A stretch of 54,834 nt of DNA from Candidatus Poseidonia sp. Lineage in GTDB: Archaea > Thermoplasmatota > Poseidoniia > Poseidoniales > Poseidoniaceae. Shown one piece after another: positions 32,996 to 40,772 of this stretch (the first letter of the stretch is position 1; each line of letters begins with the position of its first letter). The stretch covers positions 1 through 54,834 of the forward strand of contig JAUREJ010000012.1 in NCBI GenBank assembly GCA_030827475.1, in the 5' to 3' direction. The translations under genes were made by a program, and so were the position numbers. The notes under the pieces are model-generated. The model was not told where the DNA came from. It worked only from the letters and a program-made list of their open reading frames with translations, and did no database searches.

Positions 32996-34378
32996 ATCTT
33001 CTGCGAGGAAGGTGTCCACGAGGTGAGCGGTTTCGTCCCGCTTTTCCTGGAGTTCGCTCATCCACCGTGTGGCGGCTTCGATGCAGTGTTGTTTCATCTC
33101 ACCGGCAAGCAACGCCCCTGAACGGAACGAAGCGTTGAGTTCTGCCAAGAACGCATCGTCTTCCTCGAAGAAATACATCATGTACTGGTAAGCCACGTCG
33201 ACATCTGGATTTCCGCCCAGTCGCCGATGTTCTTCAACCGTGGATTGGCCACCGGAAAAAGCCCGCTTGATTTTCTTCTCAACCGTGGCCAAGTCGTCGC
33301 GTAAAAACAAGGTGGTTTTGGGTTGACTGCTGCTCATTTTATCGCCGGTCATGCCGACCGCAAAATGATGGTACGTCGACGAAGGTGCGAGCAAACCCAT
33401 CCCGCCCAGGGAGCGTTCAAGGTGGAGCAGGGCCGTCCTGATGCCGTGGGTGTCTCGTCGTGTTGCCGATGGAACGCGAACATGACCCTGCTTTGGGCTC
33501 GACATGATATCGGAGAAACCAAGGGAGGCGACCGCATCAACCACCTTATCAAAGACCGATGTGACCTTTTCTTGGTCGACCCTCCCGTTTGGCAGTTGGC
33601 CAAAGACGGTTGCGTTTTCATCGTGGATCGATAGGCTGATCATAACGCCTCCCGAAGCGGATTCTTTCAGATTGAACCAATTTGTCTTTGAGGCCAAGCC
33701 CCGGGTGAGCCGAAGATGCGGGTCCTGGTCAACACCGACGGGGACGACGACCGGCCGAAGTCCACCGTACGCATCAAGTTGAGGATGTAAGATATCCCCG
33801 ACCTGGACCAAAGGGGCTTGGACATGAGCGAGATTGGTCTCTCCAGTAAAACCGTAAATCGCTTCAAATTCGTTAAGGTTCGTGCGCTTTCCGAGTTGAA
33901 ATCCGAGGCGTTGAACCACGGGCCGCGTGGATTGAAAGTACACGTTGGTTTTCTCGGGATCCAAACCAAGAGCAGCGTAATGAGAGAGGTATTCCTGAAG
34001 TGCAATTGAGCGCCCCTTCTCGAGTGAAACACCTCGTGTGGCTTGGCTTTCTAAATCGGCTACAGCGATGGTGACGTCGCCACCCAGCCCCTGGAACCAT
34101 TTGGCTTGTTCGATCACCATGGAGTGGCCAAGGTGCATTTGACCGCTTGGCATCAATCCGGTAAGTACACCAAAGGGTTGAGCGGTTCGATGAGCTTCCA
34201 AAATCTGATCCACATCACGGTGCGCAAACACAATTCCACGACGGTGGAGTTTGGTGGCGTTCGGCATCTGAGCACCGTTGAGTGGCGTCAAACCAAATTG
34301 CGTAATGATTCGGTCGTAATCCGTCGACTGGGCGCTCCCCCAGGGGTCCATGACCAGTTCGTCCTCACCCACGGTCAT
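32987..34378 (-). CDS. trpS: Tryptophanyl-tRNA synthetase
   Basis: Charges tRNA-Trp. About 463 residues from the ATG at 34378 (MTVGEDELVMDPWG), preceded by GTTGGAGG; a start 12 codons earlier would overlap the upstream gene. Class I motifs: LTGLMPSGQMHLGHSM (HIGH) near 75-90, the Trp-pocket region VPVGVDQDPHLRLTR, and GDKMSSSQPKT (KMSKS) near 345-355. The archaeal/eukaryotic type with N-terminal DPWG element, not the shorter bacterial type. Convergent with the ZPR1 gene. Confidence 0.95.
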   Translation of the reverse strand: MTVGEDELVMDPWGSAQSTDYDRIITQFGLTPLNGAQMPNATKLHRRGIVFAHRDVDQILEAHRTAQPFGVLTGLMPSGQMHLGHSMVIEQAKWFQGLGGDVTIAVADLESQATRGVSLEKGRSIALQEYLSHYAALGLDPEKTNVYFQSTRPVVQRLGFQLGKRTNLNEFEAIYGFTGETNLAHVQAPLVQVGDILHPQLDAYGGLRPVVVPVGVDQDPHLRLTRGLASKTNWFNLKESASGGVMISLSIHDENATVFGQLPNGRVDQEKVTSVFDKVVDAVASLGFSDIMSSPKQGHVRVPSATRRDTHGIRTALLHLERSLGGMGLLAPSSTYHHFAVGMTGDKMSSSQPKTTLFLRDDLATVEKKIKRAFSGGQSTVEEHRRLGGNPDVDVAYQYMMYFFEEDDAFLAELNASFRSGALLAGEMKQHCIEAATRWMSELQEKRDETAHLVDTFLAEDSR

Positions 34379-34391
34379 GCCTCCAACACGT

Positions 34392-35687
34392 CTAGTCTTC
34401 CTCTTCAACATCAAGGCTTTGCTTCATCTCTTGACCGAAATGTGATTTTGGGGCCTTGGTAAAAGCGGCCATGCTTGAGAACGGTCCAAGGCCTTCCCGG
34501 CCCAAGACACCAAGCATGGCGACCACCGTCGCAAACGTGACCCCCAAAACTGCGTAAGGAATCCAAGCGTGGCCGTCCTCAACTGCTCGGGGTTGCACCA
34601 GCCAAGTAAATTTCACCTGCGTATCCTCGAGGAAACGCTTTGACCATGCAAATAAATCGGTGGTTTCATGGCCTGCAACGGTCACTGCAGAGGAAAGATT
34701 GTTGAAAAATCGGGTCTGCCCGAGAACATCGTAGCTGGCGTTCTCATCCGACAGGAGAATCTCCACAGGATGTCCATTCACAAGAGCGATGACCAACGTT
34801 CCGTCTTCTTGGACCCTCCACCCCTCCAAAAGGCGCTTTTCCCCTTCTATAGAACTCAACTCTTCGGTGCCATCGCTGACCGAAACGACCTGTGCCCCAC
34901 CTGTATCGATAAGCCATGTGAGCGGCACGTTCCATGGCAGGCCATCGTTCACGCCAGTACACGCTGGAGTGATGAGCGGTTCGAACGAAAGAATCGTCCC
35001 GTTCGTCGCCGGTTGCGTTTCATGTGAAAACTCATAGCAGCGCTTTCCGGACCAGACGGACCAAGCCTCGCCCCATGTCGTCAGCCAAACATCCGGATGC
35101 TCGTCAAGCAATGCAAGGACCTCACGGTCGTGGCGCACGGTGGCATCGTTTACGCGTCCAATCCAATACATGTTGAACAGACCGCCATCGTCAATCGCTT
35201 GTTCAACTGCAGCAAGCGATGCGAGGCCTTTTTCGAGACTCCCCCCCCGTCGTCCAAGGTTGTACCATTCCCAAATATCTCTGGGTTCGTCCTCTGCAGA
35301 ATGCCACGCAGTATCGAGAAGTCCCGTCTCATCGCCGTGAATCACGAACCCTTGGGAGGCTACTTTTTGATGGTCGGCCATGCTGAGGCCGTCTGGTGTG
35401 TAGGTGGAAAGAGGGTGAACCCCCCATAAACTCGCATTGAGGCGGTCTTCAAGATAATCTCTGCAGGCGGAGGCCACCGCACCCGGGTCGTTCTGCCACG
35501 ACAACCCAGGAACGCCGTAGCAACCAAATTCGTCACCGGCTTCGAGCCGGTCCTGCGCGTAGGAGGTTCGGAGCCAACCGTCTTCTTCCCATGCGGACTG
35601 GGCAAGCACCACCGGATGAAAAATGACGAGCAGAAGGGTTGAGGACAGTAAGACAACAGGGAGGGTCGATATCGCCCGGTGTCGCAT
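34392..35687 (-). CDS. Secreted, C-terminally membrane-anchored protein, unknown function
   Basis: About 431 residues from the ATG at 35687 (MRHRAISTLPVVLLSSTLLL), a clear signal peptide ending near VLAQSAW. The mature part has five or more cysteines, several Trp-rich segments (DIWEWYNLGRRGG, LFNMYWIGRVND, VWLTTWGEAWSVW) and reads like a secreted alpha/beta-barrel enzyme, possibly a polysaccharide deacetylase or glycosidase-like fold; no catalytic signature is certain. One C-terminal helix (YAVLGVTFATVVAMLGVLG) and a charged tail anchor it. It precedes trpS by 13 nt and is divergent from plsC. Confidence 0.65.
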   Translation of the reverse strand: MRHRAISTLPVVLLSSTLLLVIFHPVVLAQSAWEEDGWLRTSYAQDRLEAGDEFGCYGVPGLSWQNDPGAVASACRDYLEDRLNASLWGVHPLSTYTPDGLSMADHQKVASQGFVIHGDETGLLDTAWHSAEDEPRDIWEWYNLGRRGGSLEKGLASLAAVEQAIDDGGLFNMYWIGRVNDATVRHDREVLALLDEHPDVWLTTWGEAWSVWSGKRCYEFSHETQPATNGTILSFEPLITPACTGVNDGLPWNVPLTWLIDTGGAQVVSVSDGTEELSSIEGEKRLLEGWRVQEDGTLVIALVNGHPVEILLSDENASYDVLGQTRFFNNLSSAVTVAGHETTDLFAWSKRFLEDTQVKFTWLVQPRAVEDGHAWIPYAVLGVTFATVVAMLGVLGREGLGPFSSMAAFTKAPKSHFGQEMKQSLDVEEED

Positions 35688-35811
35688 GATTGACCCTCCA
35701 ATCACCGCCCTTTGACGCTTGTCCTCCGCCCAAGGCAAGAACGATGGAAACGAGCCTTTGGTCTGAACCGTTTGAAAAAACATCAAAACCTCTTCACATA
35801 AGCCGGTCAGC

Positions 35812-36597
35812 ATGGTCGAAGAAACATCCCTCGCCGCTGAATGGGAAAAACTGAGACCGCATTGGAACATCGCACCCAACGATGAACCGCTTCCTTCAAC
35901 ACCGGTCTACACCGGCCTTCGGATGTTCCTCTCGCCGCTTCTCAGACCGCTGTTGCGGTGGAAGATCAGAGGCGCCCACAACATTCCCCGCACCGGCGCC
36001 ACCATACTTGCAGCGAACCACCTTTCGCATGTCGACCCTATCGTGGTCATTGCAGCCGCACGACGCACCACCCACTACCTCGCAAAAGACGGGCATTTTC
36101 GCAATCCGATCACACGGTTTTTGATGCGCTCAACCGGTCAAATCGAAACACAACGTGAGCAAGGGGGGAACGATGCTCTTTCGAGTGCGGCCAACATTCT
36201 CCTGGAAGGGAAAGCGCTCGGAATCTTCCCCGAGGGAACTCGTTCCAAGCGGCACGAGGCCCCTTTTCTGTTGCCGGGCAAAACGGGTGTTGCCCGCCTC
36301 GCTGCAGCCCATCCCGAAGCGGTGGTGGTCCCGATAGCCCTCGCAGGCACCCGCAACGTCATGCAACCACAGCACCACAAATGGCCTCGGCTTTGGCGCA
36401 GGTTCAATGTCAACGCCGGCGTAGGCATCACGTGGTTGACGTGGTTGGGCCACGCTGATGGCGGCGGTTTGAACGCCGCCGATTTGCAGACTTTGGCCGA
36501 AAAGGACACGCACGAGATTCGGGCGGAATTGGCTTCGTTGTTCCGCCTGTTTACGGACCAACTTATGGGAAGTCTCCGCTCACTTGGAGCGCCTTGA
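35812..36597 (+). CDS. plsC: 1-acyl-glycerol-3-phosphate acyltransferase (PlsC/LPLAT family)
   Basis: 261 residues. Acyltransferase motif I NHLSHVDP (HX4D) is at about 68-75 after ATILAAN; motif III is LGIFPEGTRSKRH; motif IV is VVVPIALAGTRN. A short hydrophobic stretch near 40-60 suggests membrane association. In bacteria this enzyme adds the second fatty acyl chain to lysophosphatidic acid. Canonical archaeal lipids are isoprenoid ethers, so its presence is notable. It is divergent from the secreted protein, and 62 nt upstream of thyA on the same strand. Confidence 0.9.
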   Translation: MVEETSLAAEWEKLRPHWNIAPNDEPLPSTPVYTGLRMFLSPLLRPLLRWKIRGAHNIPRTGATILAANHLSHVDPIVVIAAARRTTHYLAKDGHFRNPITRFLMRSTGQIETQREQGGNDALSSAANILLEGKALGIFPEGTRSKRHEAPFLLPGKTGVARLAAAHPEAVVVPIALAGTRNVMQPQHHKWPRLWRRFNVNAGVGITWLTWLGHADGGGLNAADLQTLAEKDTHEIRAELASLFRLFTDQLMGSLRSLGAP

Positions 36598-36659
36598 GCG
36601 CGTACGACAAGTGAAGAAGGCCTAAGTGCTTCCTTCGTTGCCCACAAACAGGTGACTGG

Positions 36660-37454
36660 ATGGAGACCTATCTTGACCTCATGCGCCACATCTTGAAGGA
36701 AGGGGTTGTCAAAAGTGACCGGACCGGAACCGGCACCAAATCGGTGTTCGGTTACCAAATGCGTTTTGACCTTACCCAAGGCTTCCCAATGGTGACGACC
36801 AAAAAACTGCATCTACCGTCCATCGTTCACGAGTTGCTGTGGTTCCTCAAGGGCGACACCAACGTCAGATACCTCCAGGAACACGGCGTCCGTATTTGGA
36901 ACGAATGGGCCGACGAGCAGGGAAATTTGGGTCCTGTCTACGGCAAGCAATGGCGGCGTTGGGAAGCCAAAGACGGCCGAGTTATCGACCAAATCCAGCA
37001 AGCCATTGAGGCCATCAAAACCAACCCCGACAGCCGCAGAATCATCGTTTCTGCTTGGAATGTTGGTGAATTGGACGAGATGGCTTTGATGCCGTGTCAC
37101 GCCTTCTTTCAATTTCACGTGGCCGAGGGGAAGCTGAACTGCCAACTTTACCAGCGGAGCGCCGATGTCTTCCTCGGGGTACCGTTTAACATCGCATCCT
37201 ATGCCTTGTTGACCCACATGATGGCGCAGGTTTGTGATCTTGAGGCTGGGACATTCGTTCATACGTTGGGAGATGCGCATTTGTACAACAACCATCTTGA
37301 ACAAGCCGCCTTGCAAGTCACCAGAGACCCTCTTCCACTCCCCACCTTGCGGTTGAATCCAAACATACGGGACATCGATGCGTTCACCCATGAAGACATC
37401 GAGATCATTGGCTATGAGCACCACCCTCACATCAAAGCGCCCATCTCGGTTTGA
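36660..37454 (+). CDS. thyA: Thymidylate synthase (ThyA, folate-dependent)
   Basis: Methylates dUMP to dTMP using methylene-tetrahydrofolate. 264 residues, the exact length of bacterial ThyA, and similar throughout: [19 protein letters not shown] at the N-terminus, the [19 protein letters not shown] dUMP-binding region, catalytic Cys146 in [28 protein letters not shown], and the C-terminal PHIKAPISV. This is the bacterial enzyme, not ThyX. folA follows after 9 nt, so methylene-THF use and dihydrofolate recycling are coupled. Confidence 0.97.
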   Translation: METYLDLMRHILKEGVVKSDRTGTGTKSVFGYQMRFDLTQGFPMVTTKKLHLPSIVHELLWFLKGDTNVRYLQEHGVRIWNEWADEQGNLGPVYGKQWRRWEAKDGRVIDQIQQAIEAIKTNPDSRRIIVSAWNVGELDEMALMPCHAFFQFHVAEGKLNCQLYQRSADVFLGVPFNIASYALLTHMMAQVCDLEAGTFVHTLGDAHLYNNHLEQAALQVTRDPLPLPTLRLNPNIRDIDAFTHEDIEIIGYEHHPHIKAPISV

Positions 37455-37463
37455 GGGAATCTC

Positions 37464-37934
37464 ATGTTGTCGATGATCTTTGCATGCGATGAAGATGGGG
37501 CCATCGGAAAAGACGGGGACCTCCCTTGGCGACAATCAAGCGACCTCCAATTCTTCAAACAAACCACACTCAACAAAACCGTTGTGATGGGTCGAAAAAC
37601 CTGGCAGAGCATTGGTCGCCCCTTACCGAATCGGCGGAACATCGTGATGACGCGGGACGACGAGTTTGCAGAGACGGAGCGGATGGGCTTCGAACAGGTG
37701 CTTGAATTGGCTCAAAACGAAGAGGTGGTCATCATCGGAGGAGGTGAAATTTACGCCCTCTTTTTGGAACACACCAAAGAATTGTACCGGACGGTGGTTC
37801 ACACCCGAGTAGAAGATGCTGATACCTTTGCCCCAGAGTTTGCACACCTTGGTTTCCATCTCCTCACAGAACGTTTTGTCGCCGCAGGTCCGAAAGATGA
37901 CCACGCCATGACGTTTCAACATTGGATTGTCTGA
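37464..37934 (+). CDS. folA: Dihydrofolate reductase
   Basis: Reduces the dihydrofolate that ThyA produces. 156 residues, typical. Motifs: MIFACDEDGAIGKDGDLPW (substrate Asp/Glu and NADPH contacts), VVMGRKTWQSIGRPLPNRRN (GRKTxxSIGRPLP family signature), and VVIIGGGEIYALFL (cofactor-binding GG). It forms an operon with thyA. Its TGA abuts the stop of the convergent MazG-like gene with no spacer (TGATCA at 37932-37937). Confidence 0.96.
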   Translation: MLSMIFACDEDGAIGKDGDLPWRQSSDLQFFKQTTLNKTVVMGRKTWQSIGRPLPNRRNIVMTRDDEFAETERMGFEQVLELAQNEEVVIIGGGEIYALFLEHTKELYRTVVHTRVEDADTFAPEFAHLGFHLLTERFVAAGPKDDHAMTFQHWIV

Positions 37935-38303
37935 TCATTCGGGTCGGTATTCGGTGACGCGAACCCCTAAGCGGCCTTGGAGGGCCTCTCGTTGCATGAT
38001 TCGAGCGTATTTCTTTTCAAACGCGGCCTTGAGATCGACTTCCATCGCAAGACTGTGGCCCATCAGAAGGATGAGAATGTCCGCCATTTCCTCTGCGCAT
38101 TCCTCCACCGGTTTTCCTTTGGTCACCGCTGCAGCAAGTTCCCCAAGTTCCTCGACCGTTAAGGCGATTCTGTACCCCATGTCATGACCGTTTTGCCCTG
38201 CAAAGTCGTGTTTTGCATGAAAAGCGGCGACCTTTTTCATCATCAATTCCCATTCATCATGCGCCTCGTGCGCCATCCACTGCTCAACACTTCGGCCTTC
38301 CAT
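37935..38303 (-). CDS. MazG-like nucleotide pyrophosphohydrolase
   Basis: About 122 residues from the ATG at 38303 (MEGRSVEQWM). All-alpha NTP pyrophosphatase fold: the metal-binding EExxE..ExxD set is seen as TVEELGELAAAV and EECAEEMADILILLMGH. Such single-domain proteins hydrolyse non-canonical or excess nucleoside triphosphates, often dUTP/dCTP. Facing thyA-folA, a role in keeping dUTP low or producing dUMP is plausible but not shown. Convergent with folA. Confidence 0.8.
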   Translation of the reverse strand: MEGRSVEQWMAHEAHDEWELMMKKVAAFHAKHDFAGQNGHDMGYRIALTVEELGELAAAVTKGKPVEECAEEMADILILLMGHSLAMEVDLKAAFEKKYARIMQREALQGRLGVRVTEYRPE

Positions 38304-38339
38304 GCACCGAATGCAACCGAGGAGCACATGAGGTTTGGC

Positions 38340-39119
38340 TTAGACCAACAAGCCAAGAATGCACGCCCAAACCGGTTTGAGACGCTCGTTGGCCTGAGCT
38401 GAGACCTCTTGGTGATCAAGGTCTTTCCCGGAGTCACCAGGCTCTCGACCTGCTGCCCAATTCGATGAAATACAAAGCGCAGCGTAGGGAAGGCCTACTT
38501 CCTTGGCCAACTTGGCCTCACGAGGCATGGTCATCCCCACCATATCTCCACCGAGTCGCTCAATGGCATCGACTTCCGCAACGGTTTCGAATTGAGGGCC
38601 TTGGGTGAGCCAGTAGGTGTAGCGCAGACGCTCCCCTGCGCTGAAGCCTTGCGCCTCGGCGAGAATCGGTTCAATGGATGCATTCAATCCTTCATCAAAC
38701 GGGAGCGTGACGGAAGTGAACCGAGCCTCTTCGTCATGAAAAGTGGTTGAGATGCCCGTGAAGTCGATGTATTGGCCTGCAAGAGCGATTTTTCCGGGAG
38801 GAAAATCCGACGCAATTGCACCTACTGAGCACACCGATACGAGGGCGTCAACGTTCGCTTCCTGCATGGCCTTGATGTTGGCACGATGGTTGATGGCGTG
38901 AGGTGGGCAACCGTGACCTTCGTTGCGGTGATGCCGTTGCAAGAAAACCAATTCGTGAGATTGACCGTTTGATTCGATCGAAAAACAACGAAGTGGAACG
39001 GGCCCATACGTTGTTTCAGCCGTGAGCCGGTCATCGCGAATCAACTTGAAGCCCTCGCTCAGACGGTCCTCGAGGCTCATGTCCACCAAGCCCGTCCCGC
39101 CGATGACACCGAGTCGCAT
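38340..39119 (-). CDS. Methylthionucleoside / purine nucleoside phosphorylase (MTAP/MTIP family)
   Basis: About 259 residues from the ATG at 39119 (MRLGVIGGTGLVD), correct length for the family. Phosphate-binding GGTG at the N-terminus, LQRHHRNEGHGCPPHAINHR with the RHG-type phosphate contacts, VSVCSVGAIA, the methylthioribose side TQGPQFETVAEVDAI, and MVGMTMPREAKLAKEVGLPYA. The base-recognition segment reads CISSNWAAG; MTA phosphorylases have Asp residues here (TDYDxW), whereas 6-oxopurine enzymes (methylthioinosine phosphorylase, PNP) carry Asn. I therefore lean towards a 6-oxopurine substrate. Works in the purine/methylthio salvage pathway. Same strand as the MazG-like gene, 36 nt apart. 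Confidence 0.88.
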   Translation of the reverse strand: MRLGVIGGTGLVDMSLEDRLSEGFKLIRDDRLTAETTYGPVPLRCFSIESNGQSHELVFLQRHHRNEGHGCPPHAINHRANIKAMQEANVDALVSVCSVGAIASDFPPGKIALAGQYIDFTGISTTFHDEEARFTSVTLPFDEGLNASIEPILAEAQGFSAGERLRYTYWLTQGPQFETVAEVDAIERLGGDMVGMTMPREAKLAKEVGLPYAALCISSNWAAGREPGDSGKDLDHQEVSAQANERLKPVWACILGLLV

Positions 39120-39186
39120 GCGCAGAGATGGTGGGCACGCCCATGTCAAACCTGCGGCGGTCAACACCGCTCATCGAAGGTTGCCT

Positions 39187-40167
39187 TCACTCGTTCAAGC
39201 GAGCGATGAGGTCGGACTTCTTCCCGGAAACGGGCTTACCCGCTGCTTTCAGCAACTCCTTCAGTTCACCGACCGTCATGGATTCGTAGTCGGCTGCAGC
39301 TTCGGCAGATTCAACCTCAGCAGGTGCTTCAACAACCGCCTCTTCCACAGGTTCCTGTTCGGCCTCAACGGTCGATTCTTGGACCGCTTCTGCTTCCTCA
39401 ACCTCGGGTTCTCCAGCCTCGTCTTCGGCAGCCGCTTGTTCTGCATCTTCTTCGGCCATAGCAGCCGCAAGAGCGGCAGCTTTCTTGGCCTTGAGTTCGG
39501 CAGCCGCACGTTGTTCATCGGCATGGATGTCGTCCAACGTGGGACCGAAGGAAGCGACTGCACCTTCCTGCAAGAGTTGACTCTTTTTCACGACGACAGA
39601 ACGCACGGGATAGATCGACTTGACGCCTTTCTCAATGGCTTCTTCAAGCGAGCCGTCCAAAAGTGAATTCTGCAAATCTGCATAGGTGCTCTTGGAAGCC
39701 TGCCCGATGATGATTTCTCGGGTTCGAGTGCGCATGTCTTGCTTTACCGAGGTTTGCACGCGCTGTTGCGTGATGATCAACGGTTTCATGCGAACCAAGT
39801 ATCCGTCGGCGGTCACGACATCGACCACATCGTCCACTTTGCCACGATAGCGGCGAACCTGTCGTCGAATGTGGTCGTCTTGGTGGTAATGGCCGATAAA
39901 GGTCGTGAGGGCGTCTTGGCCAACGCATTCTGAAACCCTGAAACGGAGAACAACTTGCATTTTTGAGAAGTTGCCATCAAATTCTTGCTGCGTCATTTCG
40001 TAGACGCGGCCGATGATGTGGTCTTCAGACTCACCGAGGGTTTCGCCAATTCGCTTGAAATTGTGGGGGTGGCGGGGTGCACGAATGGTGAACCACCGCT
40101 TTGTCTTCCACTTGTCACGTTGTTTACGCGCTGCTGCGCGTGCCTTTGCACTTACTTTCTTCGCCAT
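39187..40167 (-). CDS. rps3ae: Ribosomal protein eS1 (S3Ae) with C-terminal acidic linker and SAP domain
   Basis: 326 residues, far beyond the usual 200 or so. Residues about 1-215 are a complete eS1: DKWKTKRWFTIRAP, RIGETLGES, DFDG-type QQEFDGNFSKMQVVLRFRV, the basic RRQVRRYRGKVDD and ASKSTYADLQN, ending in SIYPVRSVVVKKSQLLQ. A long Ala/Glu-rich, strongly acidic linker follows (about 216-290). The last 33 residues, YESMTVGELKELLKAAGKPV then GKKSDLIARL, form a SAP motif (two amphipathic helices), a DNA/RNA-binding module. The ribosomal role is established for the family; what the extension does is unknown. Confidence 0.93.
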   Translation of the reverse strand: MAKKVSAKARAAARKQRDKWKTKRWFTIRAPRHPHNFKRIGETLGESEDHIIGRVYEMTQQEFDGNFSKMQVVLRFRVSECVGQDALTTFIGHYHQDDHIRRQVRRYRGKVDDVVDVVTADGYLVRMKPLIITQQRVQTSVKQDMRTRTREIIIGQASKSTYADLQNSLLDGSLEEAIEKGVKSIYPVRSVVVKKSQLLQEGAVASFGPTLDDIHADEQRAAAELKAKKAAALAAAMAEEDAEQAAAEDEAGEPEVEEAEAVQESTVEAEQEPVEEAVVEAPAEVESAEAAADYESMTVGELKELLKAAGKPVSGKKSDLIARLNE

Positions 40168-40228
40168 ATCAGTCCCTCAGTGTGTCTTGCGGGGGCTACC
40201 CCACATGCAACTTTGCGACAGACATCCC

Positions 40229-40236
40229 CTATTTGA
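40229..40236 (-). promoter_or_regulatory. Possible TATA box for rps3ae
   Basis: TCAAATAG on the minus strand, about 65 nt before the rps3ae ATG, which would give a leader of roughly 40 nt. Supported by sequence and by the lack of a closer candidate only. Confidence 0.35.
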
Positions 40237-40328
40237 AGGAGCCTCATGCGGTCTGCGCCCTTGAGGAACGAGCATTCGGTAACCTCTTGAGGACGAGCCG
40301 TTTCAAGGTCTTCGTGGGCCTCCATCGG

Positions 40329-40772
40329 ATGACTTGGCGGACAACATGCACCGCTTTGTGCAACATCGATGCGGTCGCTGAGGCCGTTGCTTGGCTCATC
40401 GGTGATGAAGAAGCGGTCACGTTCGACCGCAGCACTTCGTACCACGGCCCAGAGATGGTGCTCCTCGAAGCGACCACCTCAAAGAAACGGCCCGCCATGG
40501 ATTCGTTGGCTCGGCTGGGTGAACAGGGCCTCTCTACCCTCAGAACATCGTATCACGAACGGTACGACGATGCTCATGTGCTCCATTTCCGGTTGGAGTT
40601 GCATGCATTGCTCAACGGCGAAGTCCGAGTTGCCGACCGACCCGGAACCGGCCAGGTCAAAGGTGAAATCAAAGTTGAGGTGTATCCCGGACAATCTCCT
40701 GAACAACAACTCCTTGCGACGATCGATGAAGCAATCGAACGAGCCAACCGGCCTGAGGTGGTGGTTAATTGA
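40329..40772 (+). CDS. Exosome-associated RNA-binding protein (COG1325 type)
   Basis: About 147 residues from the ATG at 40329 (MTWRTTCTALCNIDAVAEAV). The layout fits the small archaeal RNA-binding proteins encoded near exosome or ribosomal genes: a first strand-helix unit, a YHGPEMVLLEATTSKKRPAMDSL stretch equivalent to the family's HGNP.......TK, then ERYDDAHVLHFRLELHALLNGE with the Arg/Leu/Asp-rich centre, and a KVEVYPGQSP end. Family members bind RNA, some with the exosome; the exact role here is inference. The reading frame is open much further upstream, but that part is antisense to the rps3ae promoter and start. The TGA overlaps the TTG start of the next gene. Confidence 0.75.
   Translation: MTWRTTCTALCNIDAVAEAVAWLIGDEEAVTFDRSTSYHGPEMVLLEATTSKKRPAMDSLARLGEQGLSTLRTSYHERYDDAHVLHFRLELHALLNGEVRVADRPGTGQVKGEIKVEVYPGQSPEQQLLATIDEAIERANRPEVVVN

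Noticed and set aside
40101-40328. Upstream extension of the exosome-associated protein
   Set aside because: Antisense to the start and promoter of rps3ae, with cysteine-rich random-looking residues; the family begins near the chosen ATG.
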